A DNA stretch of 64,000 nucleotides from Epiperipatus broadwayi (GCA_028023455.1 JAQFVV010006548.1:684001-748000); one strand, 5' to 3'. Numbered from the stretch's first letter, positions 41,022 to 52,897 are shown. Numbers and translations: made by a program. Notes: generated by a model from the sequence alone, not told the origin.

Positions 41022-41811
41022 AGCCAATAAACATCACATGACCACCACTTCTTATGCTTGTGTATAAATGTTGTTAAAACAGGCAAAACTCACTATATGT
41101 TTGCCACACACAGCAAGCTAGAGTAATCAATGGATGCCAGAAGGCTTGTGCATAAAATTCCCATCTAGTGTCTACTCATCCAATATCCCCAGACTAGTTT
41201 CTGGCTTGTGGCCTTCGTCAATGAGGAGCCTTGGATCTGAGAGCACTGCACCTAGATCTTAGGATCTAATGCAACCCTCCAGCAACCACCTTTTATCTCC
41301 ACTTAACTATAAAACTATGAGTCTTAAACTGAAAACACCTTAATGTTTTCAATCCAAGCCCATTAGCTTATAACAACAGTTATACCCAAGCATAAGAAGT
41401 GGTGGTCAAGTGATGTTTATTGGCTTAAAACCAATCCTGTCTCATAGGATAATGGTGGCTATGGTTGTTAAAGAACCAGACACCAAAATGTATGGGTGCT
41501 GAACTGAGTTCAGACCCATATGACTATATAAGCTAATGGACTTGGATTGAAAACATTAAGGTGTTTTTAGTTTAAGACTCATAGTTTTTTGTAGTTAAAT
41601 GGAGATAAAAGGTGGTTGCTGGAGGGTTGCATTAGATCCTAAGATCTAGGTGCAGTGCTCTCAGATCCAAGGCTCCTCACTGACAAGGCCACAAGCCAGA
41701 AACTAGTCTGGGGATATTGGATGAATAGGCACTAGATGGGGACCTTCTGGCATCCATTGATTACTCTAGCTTGCTGTGTGTGGCAAACGTATAGTGAGTT
41801 TTGCCTGTTTT
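41022..41811. mobile_element. FB1 hairpin element, copy g
   Basis: A well-preserved foldback: plus arm 41022 to about 41380, inverted arm about 41380-41811. The long end is on the left (CCAATAAACATCACATGACC), the short end on the right (GAGTTTTGCCTGTTTT). The terminal stem differs from other copies (CTCACTATATGTTTGCCACA and its complement), and both arms share the change, which points to copying from one arm to the other. It is flanked by the 13-bp direct repeat AATTATTATATTA (41009-41021 and 41812-41824). Confidence 0.9.
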
Positions 41812-41824
41812 AATTATTATATTA

Positions 41825-42643
41825 GTCATGCTGATGTTTAAACCTGGTTTAATGTGATAAATATGCAGTTAATGGTTTGAAAAAATATAGAGAAAGTTTA
41901 AATTATTATAAAAGATTCAATATCGTTAAATATTTTCAGAACTTAAATATTATTAAAATCGCAAAATTGTGGTCATTGCTAATTTATAACACATGTATAA
42001 ATATAAAGAGATTTCTTCTGTCTTTCAGTTAATATTTTGAAATAGACTTAAAATAATTATGTAATAGCAAAATAATTAAATAATAGCTACCATTATTGGG
42101 AATATTATTTTTATTAAAATCAAATGAAATTGAGAAAGGAAAGATTTTTGCTTGCTACTTTCCTATATTAATTCTTACAGTGTTAGAAATGTAGAGGGCA
42201 AATAAATAGTACTGCATAACCATATTTATAAGCACATTAAAATTTATTAAAATTGAATATAAAATAAAATTATAAATTGAATTTGCAAACTTAAATCATA
42301 AAATATTTGAATTTATAAAAATATTAAATGTACAAGTCAATTAAAGACAATGTAATTAATGTCTTTGTAATTAGTTTTGAAAAAAACGAGCACTTAAATT
42401 GAAACATGAGAGTTGTGGTAAAAAATTTATTCATAATTGATCATTTCGCTTTTGGTACTGCATGTGTAAAATTAAATATATAACTATAACTGCTTGTTGA
42501 ATAATAATGTCAAATATAATTTAATAAATCAAATATCTCCCTCTTTTTTTTTTTTTTTTGAACATTTCAAAATATAAATTAATTTTTAAAAGAATGAATC
42601 TTTTTTTTTTTTTACAAGCATGGGTTTTCGTTATTAATTTTTT
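41825..42643. other. AT-rich DNA, no feature seen
   Basis: Poly-T tracts at 42545-42560 and 42600-42613; the ORF at 42521-42730 minus is derived from these and from the neighbouring mini-element. Confidence 0.45.
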
Positions 42644-42797
42644 AATCAGAAGATAATCCGTCTTCGACATGCTCTGTTCAATCATGTTTCTAACTCTGCA
42701 TTTGGGTTTGAGAGTATTCTGCATACTCATTATAACACCAGTGAGTAAGTAACATGATTGAAAAGCTGCATGTCGAAGACTGATTTACCTTCTGATT
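42644..42797. mobile_element. Mini-element H6 with 55-bp inverted ends
   Basis: AATCAGAAGATAATCCGTCT ... ATCATGTTTCTAACTC (42644-42697) is the imperfect inverse of GAGTAAGTAACATGATTG ... CTTCTGATT (42743-42797), with about 45 bases between. A related single arm lies at 33284-33340. It looks like a tiny MITE or solo-hairpin family; no target duplication was identified. Confidence 0.75.
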
Positions 42798-43660
42798 AAG
42801 GAAAATAAATATTGTTTTGTTAAGAATCTTTTTTTTCCCTCTTCACATCTATATATACAACATATCATTATACATCTCTAAATCCATTTCAACTATATCC
42901 TATGGTCATATTCACATTTTATTCTTTTGTTAAATTATTGTTCTTTCTTGAAAATGTCCATGGAATATGATTGCAGTATAGGTAGAGATATACTGTATAT
43001 GTTGTCATGAAAAAAAATTAGTTCGTACAATAAAACAAGATTTATAAAGGAAATGAGTATATGTTTGGTTATTTATACACTAAAATATTTCAGTTATTAA
43101 AAGTGCATGGTAAGGAGAGTTATAACTAAGATATAGGTAAAAGTAAGCATAAAAATCTAAACAAGAGAGGTGTTAGTTTTTGACTTATATATATATATAA
43201 TTAAAATTTGCATATGATAAAATATTCCCATCACATATTGATAATTTCATCTGGCATCTAGACAGAAGAGAGTTAATCTTTTCCTATTTTTAATCCCATT
43301 AATGTAATCCTTAGAGGGAAAAGTTCAACATTACAGATGTAAATGAACTCTTTTCAATTTGTTTGATCAAAACTGAATATAAGTAGGGTAGTGTTAATCT
43401 TTAGATTATTTTTTTTCCTAAGGTAATTAGAGAAAATAAATTTGATAAAAAGATAATCATATTATATAAACGTTCCATTTTTCAAGGAGAAGGAATATAT
43501 TTAGAGATTTTAATTAGTTACTGATTAATTTCAAGGCGAATTTAAAATTATTATGGTATATAGTTAATGTCTTAAGAATTTTTTTTTTTTTTAAAATTTT
43601 GTAATTCCAGTTTTTTAACACTATCAAGTTGTTTTTTAACTGCAATGTATAAATATAAGG
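42798..43660. other. AT-rich DNA, no feature seen
   Basis: No ORF or repeat could be supported. Confidence 0.45.
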
Positions 43661-43720
43661 GCCTCATAGTATAGTGCATTCATTTGATTTTCTCATAACC
43701 TGGGTTTGAAGTCTATCTGA
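43661..43720 (+). repeat. Possible degenerate tRNA-like (SINE) head
   Basis: CCTCATAGTATAGTG resembles the 5' part and A box of tRNA-Asp, and GGTTTGAAGTC resembles a B box. The boxes are only about 36 bases apart (44 is typical), so this may be a decayed SINE or coincidence. Confidence 0.3.
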
Positions 43721-44284
43721 ATAAACAAATTTATTTTCAGGTTTTAATCAGGGTTATAATTTTTTTTTCCAGATATCTGACCTATAACCAATACAGCTAA
43801 CTATCCATTACATAAATATAAGAAATTTGAGATATAATGAAGTTTATTCACTTGCCATGTCTATAATTTTAATTCAAATCCTATCCAGATAAACTTGAAA
43901 ATGAATAAGAACAAAAAATTTATCAAACACTCATCCTCTTTTTGACAACTACAAGATTGGTAACTAATGACTTTTGTTTTATTGCTTCTCTTTTGAAGAG
44001 AGGGGAGGGAGGGATGTATGCTACAGGATAGATTTTTATTTGCAGTGAGGGCTGTTTTAATGATATGTAAACATTTCATACTTTTAATTAACTTTCTGTT
44101 GCGTGGATTTTTTTAAAATTTAATTTCTTATCTCTTTCTATTATACTCATAATAGTAACTTTTCACATGCTTAGCCTACTTTAATTCTATTTCTGTTTTT
44201 ATAGTGTCATCTTAAAATTTTATTTGATTTCTTATCAATTTTTGTGGGGTTTTTAAAGTTATTAATTGGATTTTTTCACTAGCT

Positions 44285-44560
44285 GCCACTAGCCTGAGCT
44301 TGATATCCAGAATACAAAAAAAAAAGGCTAATGGCTTTATTGTTTGGGAGTTCATAAGATGTTTGAGTGCCAGAATCATTCCTGAGAGCTTCCAATCTCA
44401 AGTTGGATGCTCTACCAATTGATCCGAATCACACAAAGTGAAAAAAGACATATGGCTTTATTACTTGGGAGTTCATAAGAAGTTCGAGCATCAAAATTAT
44501 TCTGGGGATCTTCTGTTCCCAAGTTGGATACTCTACAAATTGTGCTAAACTGTGCCAGGT
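44285..44560 (-). mobile_element. Two tandem tRNA-Lys-like SINE units
   Basis: Read on the minus strand, two similar units follow each other (44560-44441, then 44434-44285). Each has a tRNA-like head: AATTGGTAGAGCATCCAACT and AATTTGTAGAGTATCCAACT match the A-box and anticodon-arm region of tRNA-Lys. Each continues with a shared body (CTTATGAACTCCCAA, then AATAAAGCCAT) and ends in a T-run (TTTTTT at 44441-44447, and ten or so Ts at 44316-44325), as pol III terminators would. No B box is well kept. tRNA-Lys SINEs are known from several invertebrate groups, including cephalopods. Both units are diverged. Confidence 0.7.
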
Positions 44561-45900
44561 TCCATGGTAAAGGTAGAATTTTTTTTCAAATAGCACAAAA
44601 ATTCTCCAGTAAGTTTATGATTTTTTCAGACATCACTCCCTAGTAAACTTGGCCAGTCTTGCAATATTGGTGTGTAAATGGATTTTTGTTATGATTTAAA
44701 ATCATCATGATAAGATGATATATAATAATCCTTACCATATTCACAATCTCCTTGTCTATCGTTTCATCTATTATGATTTTAAAAAAAGTAACATTGTACA
44801 CACAACTATATTATATATGTGTGTGATTATATGTGTTATACATGTTTTTAACATGTATGTGCATTATGTACTCACATGTGCATGTATAAACATGTAACAA
44901 CTAATTTAATATGGTTTGCTATTATCTGTGAATTTTGGAATCGGTGTTACAGTTTGGAATCAAATATTAAAGATATATTTCAATTTTAAATTGATTGTTC
45001 AGACATTTTATACCTCATATAGTTTCAAATTATACAATTTTTCACAAGAAAATAATTTGCTTTTTTCATGGGAATGAAAATGCAGTGAATTGATTATGGT
45101 ATTTATTTTATGGGCAAATTGTATTTCATAAAATAATGTCTGAAGTGGTAAGATTATCATGATTTTTAAAAATGTAAGGAGAAATTTGGTGCACACATTT
45201 GTATTTAAGCAAATCTAAAATTATGCAGTATTTTATGAAACACATCAAAGTTGCAAATTGGGGAGTAATTTTATTGCCTTATCTTAACCATAATTTTGCT
45301 TTATTTCATTTTTATTCTTAAATCTGATATCTTTTAGAGTCATGATTTTTGAATATTTTGTTTCTGTGTTTGAGGTACATGGACTTTGAGACATAATGTT
45401 GTTGTTTGTTTTTTTGGAGCATGCATTGATATTTTTTTATACAATCTTGTGTTGACAGTAACTTAGAGGAAGATTCAAATCAATAATTTTAATTTTTATT
45501 AATTATGAGTTTGATTTAGAAATGATTTAAATATTGTCTTTAAAGTCTACTTGTATAGTGAAATGTGTATAATGATGAATTGATTAAAATAGTTTAATGT
45601 GATATATTTTATAACTGGGGAAATTTTGTCTCACATTATCTTAGCAATAGAAATGTTGGAAAAGAATATATTTTTTTAAATCTTAATGATACAAAAGTTC
45701 AATGAATGCTAGTCAATATGCATGTTTAGGGATTATTATTTACATAATGAAACAGAATTTGCTCAAAGTTTAGTGATTATTTAATATTATAATTTAGAGT
45801 CAATATTTGCAATTCCAGTATCATTATTGTGAACATCTAGCCATAAATGAGTATGGACATTCAATTCTAGATGAGAAAAAAAAAAAAAATTAGGAAGAAT
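44561..45900. other. AT-rich DNA, no gene seen
   Basis: A TATGTG/CATGTA-rich stretch at 44805-44895, otherwise nothing. The small ORFs (44715-44897, 45008-45196) are not gene-like. Confidence 0.45.
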
Positions 45901-45911
45901 TATAAATATTA

Positions 45912-47137
45912 TTAAAACATGCAAAACTCTCCATACAGTAGTGCCACTCAGTGCAAGCCAGAGTAATCAATGGATGCCAGAAGGCTTGTGCATAAAATGC
46001 CTATCTAGTTCCTACTCATCCAATATCACCAGACTAGTTTTTATCTTGTGGCTTTTGTCAATGAAAAACCTTGGATCTGAGAGCACTGCATCTAGATTTT
46101 AGGATCTAATGCAACCCTCCAGCTGCCACATTTTATCTTTACTTAACTACAAAACTATGAGAATAAAATTGAAAACACAATAATATTTTCAATCCAATCT
46201 CATTAGCTTATATAGTCATATAGGTCTGAACTCAGTTCAGTATCCATACATTTTAGTGTTTTTGGTCCTTTTATAACCATAGCCACCACTATCCTATTAA
46301 GCAGGATTGGTATTAAACCGCTAAACATCACATGATCACCATTTCTTATGCGTGCTCATAACTGTTATTAAAAGAGGCAAAACTCTCCATACAGTAGTGC
46401 CACTCACTGCAAGCCAGAGTAATCAATGGATGCCAGAAGACTTGTGCATAAAATTCCTATCTAATGCCTACTCATCCAATATCCACAGACTAGTTTCTAG
46501 CTTGTGGATTTTGTCAGTGAGGAGCCTTGGATCTGAGAGCACTGCATCTAGATCTTAGGATCTAATGCAACCCTCCAGCAGAACCTTTTATCTCTACTTA
46601 ACCACAAAACTATGAAAATAAAATTGAAAAAAACAAACATACCAAAATGTATGGGTACTGAACTGAGTTCAGACCTATATGACTATATAAGCTAATGAGC
46701 TTAGATTGAAAATATTATTGTGTTTTCAGTTTTATTCTTATAGTTTTAAATAAATTGTATAAAAACTCTGTCAGATAATGAAAATTATTCTACATGAATA
46801 AAGCATGATAAACAGAGCAGCCAAAATTCAAAGAACATTAATTATTCTTACAGTTTTGTAGTTAAGTAGAGATAAAAGGTGGCTTCTGGAGGGTTGCATT
46901 AGATCCAAAGATCTAGGTGCAATGCTCTCAGATCCAAGGCTCCTTACTGACGAAAGCCGCAAGCTAGAAACTAGTCTGGGGATATTGGATGGGTAGACAC
47001 TAGATAGAGATTTTATTCACAATCCTTCTGACATCCATTGATTACTCTGGCTTGCACAGAGTGGCACTACTGTATGGAGAATATTGCCTGTTTTAATAAC
47101 AATGGTGATCACGTGATGTTTAGTTGTTTAAGATATA
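45912..47137. mobile_element. FB1 composite, copy h
   Basis: Two plus-orientation arms in tandem (from about 45912 and 46355, both with GCAAAACTCTCCATACAGTA and GAGTAATCAATGGATGCCAG) are followed by a rearranged minus arm to 47137 that ends in the long end (CACGTGATGTTTAGTTGT). It is flanked by the 11-bp direct repeat TATAAATATTA (45901-45911 and 47138-47148). The ORF at 46352-46558 is the repeat itself. The minus arm contains a separate insertion at about 46749-46843. Confidence 0.85.
46749..46843. other. Small insertion inside FB1 copy h
   Basis: About 95 extra bases interrupt the FB1 arm. They lie between TTATTCTTATAGTTT (about 46733) and TTATTCTTACAGTTT (about 46843), which differ at one position and look like a target duplication. 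The insert itself was not recognised. Confidence 0.5.
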
Positions 47138-47148
47138 TATAAATATTA

Positions 47149-47729
47149 AGTTAAAGATGAAACACATTAATATATATCACATGCTGATTTTTTAGTCTCT
47201 TTATTTAATATCTTATTAGACTGTTTTTTAACTTTTTCTATAAATATATATATTTTTTATCTGAAAGATTTCAATATTTTAGATTATTGTAGTTTTTTAT
47301 TGTATTTTATTTTCAGCTGTATCCTTCTAATGTATAAAATTAATTAAAAACTTCTATAATGTTTTTGAGATAACATAAAAGGCATTTATCTCTCTTGTGA
47401 AAATTGTTTTCAAATTTACTATTCAATACTTTTTAAGGAAGTTGGGTGCCATGCATTTGTTTCACATGTTCAATCCAAGATGAAGAATAGTGTATTAATT
47501 TGGCTTTAAGATCTTGCCATCATATTTTTAGAAAATTATGAAGAAATTCTTAAATAAAATGTTTCAGTGATTGTATGCTATATCACTATGAATAAAATAT
47601 GAAAAACTAGTTTTGAAATGTCTGTACCAACTAATCCATGAAGACAATTGTTCCTACATATATCACATGCTGGTTCTTTAGTTTGTTTATGTCATATCTT
47701 ACCTTGCCTCCAAAAGTGGACTAGTCCAG
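47149..47729. other. AT-rich DNA with a 45-bp direct repeat
   Basis: ATATATCACATGCTGATTTT at 47173 recurs as ATATATCACATGCTGGTTCT at 47658, with similarity continuing for about 45 bases (TTTAGT.T.TTTAT.T.ATATCTTA). It may belong to the left end of the Gypsy-like remnant, but no full LTR match to 49961-51665 was found. Confidence 0.45.
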
Positions 47730-48087
47730 ATTCCTTCCTTACCGGTTCAAATGGCTATACCCAACTGTGGGGCTGAACCTAAGAAACAATAGTAACGAAA
47801 TACTTTGTTTCTTGTTTAAAATTTTTTTATACAAAAGTTAAATTACGTATTAAAAGTGCTTTAATTTTAAAAAAAAGAATTGACCGAAAACTTTTTTTTT
47901 TCGAAATGAAAAGAGATTTTGACATATATGCTATCAAATCAGAGACAGTTGATATTTGGGCGGAGTTAAAGCGTTAGAACAGGTAGTAAAAAGGACAAAA
48001 GGGTGGAGTTAGCGTGAGTTTCCGTCTTAGTAAGAAAATAAATAAATAAGTCGTATTTAAATTTAGTTTAACATAAGTGCTAGTACT

Positions 48088-48940
48088 TTGAAATTGAAAT
48101 TTTCGAAAATGGATCCGAAAGAAAGCCCAATATATTTTAAAAATCCCCAGTTAGTGGAAAAAGAGAAAGAAGAAGTATCTGAGATGCGAATGATGATGAA
48201 AATGATGATGAATATGATGCAAGAGTTTAAAGAAGAATTGTGTCAGAAATTTGAACAAAGCCAACAAGAGCTTAAAGCTGAATTCAAAGCAAAATTGATA
48301 AAAGAAATGCGTCAAGAAATTAAACAAAGTCAACAAGAATTGTGTCATAAATTTGAACAAAGTCAGTTAGAACTCAAAGCAGAATTGAAGGAAGAAATTA
48401 ATCAGGTTAAAACAGAAATTAAAGAACTCAGAGCAGAAGTAAGAGAAATAAGATGTGAGATAACGGTAAAGGTAGAAAAGAACCAAGAAGTTATAGAGTT
48501 AGATTTAATTAAAGAAAGTCAGGAATTGAAAAGGAAGTTGAGGTGATAAAAGACATAGAAATTGAATTAGAATCAGATAGCGTTGTGATAAATAAAGTAG
48601 ACACAAATGTAGATCAAGAAATAGAAGAAAAACTTAAGTTCAAGATAGTAGATAGTGTAGAAAAGTTTTTACAAAAATTTAAAAAGGTTAAAGTAAACGT
48701 ACGCATTCGCTGTAGACGTAGATTTAAAACAAAGAGAAAGCTAGAAAAAAATATTCCCAGATTGAAGTAATTCGGAGTTTGTCTAGGTATAAAGGTTTTC
48801 TGAGTCACGAAGTCGAAAACAGAATGGAAAGAGATAAAGCAATAAAATATAAAAGCGGAACCGATAAGAGAGGAAAGTTAGTTTATATTATAGAATTTGT
48901 AGAAAGAAAAAAGAAGCCGCCGGACATAGTTTAAGAGTTA
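48088..48940 (+). pseudogene. Coiled-coil gag-like ORF of element B, broken
   Basis: The first open frame (48088-48546, 152 aa) has an internal start at MDPKESPIYF (48109), followed by about 110 residues of charged coiled coil with repeats of SQQELCHKFEQ and ELKAELKEE. It is overlapped by a second frame (48543-48770) that continues with an acidic part and a basic tail (RIRCRRRFKTKRKLEKN), then a third frame from 48776 (SRYKGFLSHEVENRMERDKA) to a stop near 48934. The overlapping frames suggest two frameshifts in what was one protein of about 280 residues. Long coiled coils plus a basic tail are seen in gag-like proteins of arthropod LTR elements, but no capsid or CCHC zinc-knuckle motif is visible. 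The assignment rests on position within element B. Confidence 0.55.
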
Positions 48941-49526
48941 GTAAACGGGCTGAATAGTAAAGGAAATAAACAAAAAGGACCAGAAATGGACAATGAGCAC
49001 GGATATGATTATTCTGAAATAAATAAATGGTTTAAAGTAATCAAGTCCAATAAAATCTTTGTATAATAATAAAGAGCAGTAAAATAAAATAGTTTTGGAC
49101 TATACACACGATAATATATAAGTTAAAGTAATGAGTTAAAGTAATATTGTAATATAAATAAATATGTGTCCGTGATAGTTTCAAAATAATATTGTAGCAT
49201 AAATAAATATGGATAATGTTTGTATGGGTTTAAAATAAGTATCGTAAAACTAAATATTTAAATAATGTTCATAATGAATTTAAAAATAATATAAATGAAA
49301 GTCAATCTAAGTTGTATTAGGAGCGTATAAGGGTTCGAATCTAAAGGGATGAGGGTAGTATTGAAATAAGTTAGATAAGGATTAAGTTTAAAGCTCTCGA
49401 CTGGATAAATTCTAGTACCCGCAACGGATTGGCCGGGATCATTCCTCTTTTAAAAAAAGCGCACTGGCAACAACCAGAGTAAGTCATAAGTCACTTTTCA
49501 GGGAAGAATCCCCATATCTCGTACCT

Positions 49527-49710
49527 CGTTTTCCAAAGCGTAAGTCGGAAATGGACAGTTGAAAATTCCTGCCATTGCAGCTGCTTAGTCAAAGTCCGAT
49601 CAAGAGAATCGGCAATCGTTTTCCAGGGCGTAAGTCGAAAATGGACAGTTGAAATTCCTGCCATTTGCAGCACCTTTTCTTGGTCAAAGTCCGATCAAGA
49701 GAATCGGCAG
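49527..49710 (+). repeat. Two 90-bp tandem repeats in element B
   Basis: CGTTTTCCAAAGCGTAAGTC (49527) and CGTTTTCCAGGGCGTAAGTC (49617) begin two units. Each continues ATGGACAGTTGAAA, TTCCTGCCAT, GTCAAAGTCCGATCAAGAGA and ATCGGCA. The ORF at 49491-49673 minus is a shadow of this repeat. Confidence 0.85.
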
Positions 49711-49960
49711 CCAAAGCTTTGTTTATAAAAGATCCCTGTGCCACAAATTTAGTTTGTCCTCATGGTCATTATCCAGGATGAACATTGTAAGCAATGTTAC
49801 CAGCATAGAAAGAAGAAAAGCATAATTGGAGATTGCCCTTAGCATGGAAAAGGAAAAGATACCAAAAAGCAAACTTAGAAAGAATAATAAATTAAGATTT
49901 AATGTTGTCAGAGATAAAATGGTCAAAAATGACGCATTTTACTCTCAAAAGGAAGGGCGG

Positions 49961-51665
49961 TGTAATGTACCTATATTGATATAGGCACATATAATTTTAT
50001 CTAAAATTATATTATTAAAATAATCTTTCGTTAAAGAAAAACATAAAATTAAATGTTGAAGAGTTTATTCAGTTTGTTTTTGAAAAAGATAAAAATCAAA
50101 TAGTTTTCTAGCGTTAGTTTTGAAATAAAAAGCTACAATTAATTAATCAAAAGGGGGGAGGGGAGTCTTGGTTAGAGAAATTAAACTAAGGGTTATAAAA
50201 GGAAGTAAAGAGTTTTTATTAGTATTCGTAAAAATATAATTTAAAAAGTTAAAACATGCAAATCTCTTTTCATTCAAGTTTAATTAAAGAAAAAATAATG
50301 TTAAAACTAAATAGTAAATTGTATTAAAAATATATGTGCGTATATATGTGCGATTTGTAAATAAATAAAATGTATGCGAAATAAAAGAAGATTATCATTA
50401 AAAACACGGCAATGGCTATTAATAAAATAAAACAACATGTTTTATTGCATAGCTATTACTAATTAAGCAATCTTCCAAAACACGTTTATCAAATGATTAT
50501 CACTGGAATTTGACAACAGATCTTTGCCGGAGATATTAGAAAGACAACAAGGCGCAGGTATAAATAGACCTTTTTTTTATCGGACAGTAATCAGTTCACA
50601 AATTAGTTGAGTGAGTGATCAGTTCACAAATTTATTGAATGAGTGCAGTTCAGAAATTAATTGAGCAGTTAACAAACAAAATGCAGTGTTGAGAAGATTT
50701 TGGGAATTCACGCCTCTCCACAGCCTAAAAAGTCTGATGAAAACAGCAAGATCTGCCCGTGAAATAATGTCAACGTAACAACTTAGAAAATCTCCGTCAA
50801 TATCTAATTGTCTCCGATAGTAATAATCGTGAAAATCAGGAAACTCAGCAAGGAAACGTCCCAGCCGGCTGGTAAGCATTCATAATGGAAACATTTTCAC
50901 CGAAAGCAGCCTCCAAAGAACAAAATTCTACGTCTACATTCAAAAGCCTAGGTAAAAACATTTGCTTATTTCGTTTATACTGTAATAGCCATTGCATTGC
51001 ATTAATTCGTACAAATCTTTCAAGAGTCTAATTATATGAACTTTATATCATACATAAATGAACTATTGATATGTGTGATTAAATTCCAAATGCTATGTAA
51101 TACTTTATTATTATTATGTGTGTACATGAGTTAATATGTGCGTGATCATTATATCAATATTTATTAGTTAAATTAGAGTGTTCATTGCCGCTAACCAATA
51201 TGTAAACAGATAGATAAAACATAGCCAATGGTTAGTATGACCAATAGACAGTGATGCTCTCTGAATCCAATATTTGCCAGTAAGGTCATCCTTTTGGCGG
51301 TAAGAGAGAGAATGTCTGTTTAACCTAAGCGACAATATGCGTTCTCCATTGAAACAACTACAAACAGTGAATGTTTTCATTTTAGCATTATGCTATAGGT
51401 ATACGCAGTGAGGTAAATCATGATAGGACTGAAAGATACTAAGACTCGAGGCAAGCTGTCTTGTACAGCCGGAAGAGTCAGTGGATAAACTCACGAAGCA
51501 GGCTGTTACGAACAGCTAGAAGTGGATCGAGTCAATTGGGCATGACCGGCCTGGCATTAATTAAGATGATATACATGGAACTATATTTATTGTTATTGCA
51601 TATTATGTAAATAGATTTAATCCTAATAAATCGTATTAATTTGAACTTCTGGTGTTCGTATTTTT
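49961..51665 (+). repeat. LTR of element B (right end approximate)
   Basis: It starts TGTAATGTACC directly after a polypurine tract, a start typical of Gypsy-group LTRs. Near the right end CCTAATAAATCG (51622) supplies a polyadenylation signal, followed by a GT-rich stretch (TTCTGGTGTTCGTATTTT). The moderately GC-richer segment 51420-51560 (GGCAAGCTGTCTTGTACAGC and surroundings) may be the transcribed R/leader part. The right boundary is estimated because no partner LTR is present. The small ORFs at 50619-50879 and 51168-51380 (minus) are not recognised. Confidence 0.6.
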
Positions 51666-52448
51666 TATTACTGTCGGATTGAGTTGTGTTTTAACTTCTG
51701 TAGCAATGTTGTTGTTTTTTTATCTAGATTTTTATCTCAGTTTATTATAGCTTTCCATTATATTTTATTTTCGGCCACATTTTATCTGTTGTATAGTTGA
51801 GTGGATAATTAATTGTAAATACTATATTTTTCTGTAAGCGCATATGTGTGTGTGTTTTTTTTTAAAGTTTGATAATTGTTTTATATAATTCATTATACTC
51901 ATTTTTTTTAGCAACAGAAAATATTAATCATTAATTTTTTAAAAAATATTTTTGTAAAGAAGGAAAAAAGAATATTTTTAATTATTAGATTTTACAAAAC
52001 ATCAGAAGTGAGTGAAAGAGGAAAAGGTGATCATTAAATAAGTTACAAGTATTTTAATATGAGAAATTAAAGAACAAAATTAATCAATAAATGTTTTATT
52101 ATTACTATAAATATGCTTGTACTAATATAAAAAATGAAGTATGCAGATTAATTGGTTACAAATACTAATTTGCCATTAATTTTTTTATTTCTCTTGAAAT
52201 ATTAAATTATTTTAGAACCACAATCTTGATTTGTTGTAAAAATGATTATAAAAAAACCCAAAACAATTATGTTAATCATAATGGGTTATTATTTTTTGGG
52301 TTTGAAAAATATAGTCTTTTTGTAAATTGATCTGAATTCAAATACCAAACATAAGTCGATGAATTTATTAATGTAAAATTACAACAGATACTATGTGCTG
52401 TGTCAGGTGCTGTCATCTAGAGAGAATGAATTGAAACATTAATGTAAT
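51666..52448. other. AT-rich DNA, no feature seen
   Basis: No gene or repeat could be supported. Confidence 0.45.
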
Positions 52449-52897
52449 AGTATTTATTTTACAAATATAACAAAACGTTGTTTGTAATCAATTCTATTCT
52501 ACTGCCGTTTGAATGGTTTTCAAAGTCATTTCTATTGTGATGTTTTTCATTTCTTGCTAAAATTTGGTTTTTAAAATATTAAAACATTACTATTTAATAA
52601 TTTATATACAATATTATATAAAAGAGACACTTTGATTACTCTTGGACACCTTAAAAGAAATCGAGCAGATGAATTAGTATTTATTTTACAAATATAACAA
52701 AACGTTGTTTGTAATCAATTCTATTCTACTGCCGTTTGGATGATTTTCAAAGACATTTTTATTGTGATGTTTTTCATTTCTTGCTAAAATTTGGTTTTTA
52801 AAATATTAAAACATTACTATTTAATAATTTATATACAATATTATATAAAAGAGACCCTTTGATTACTCTTGGAGACCTTAAAGGAAATCGAGCAGAG
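52449..52897. repeat. Direct tandem duplication, 227-bp period
   Basis: AGTATTTATTTTACAAATAT begins at 52449 and again at 52676. The two copies differ at few positions (GAATGG/GATGAT, GACACTTTG/GACCCTTTG, GACACC/GAGACC) and both end AAATCGAGCAGA. The small ORF 52798-52998 minus lies partly in the repeat. Confidence 0.93.

Larger units (their letters stand above)
47730..51665 (+). mobile_element. Gypsy-like LTR element remnant (element B)
   Basis: In order there are a leader with TGGCTATACCCAACTGTGGG (47755), which may be a primer-binding site; a coiled-coil gag-like ORF (48088-48940); a short degenerate region with 90-bp tandem repeats (49527-49710); the purine-rich AAAAGGAAGGGCGG ending at 49960; and then an LTR that begins TGTAATGTACC. 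No RT, RNase H or integrase is seen, so pol is deleted, and no 5' LTR was found. Base composition (G-richer plus strand) differs from the flanks. Like element A, this one has a coiled-coil ORF and little else. Confidence 0.65.
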
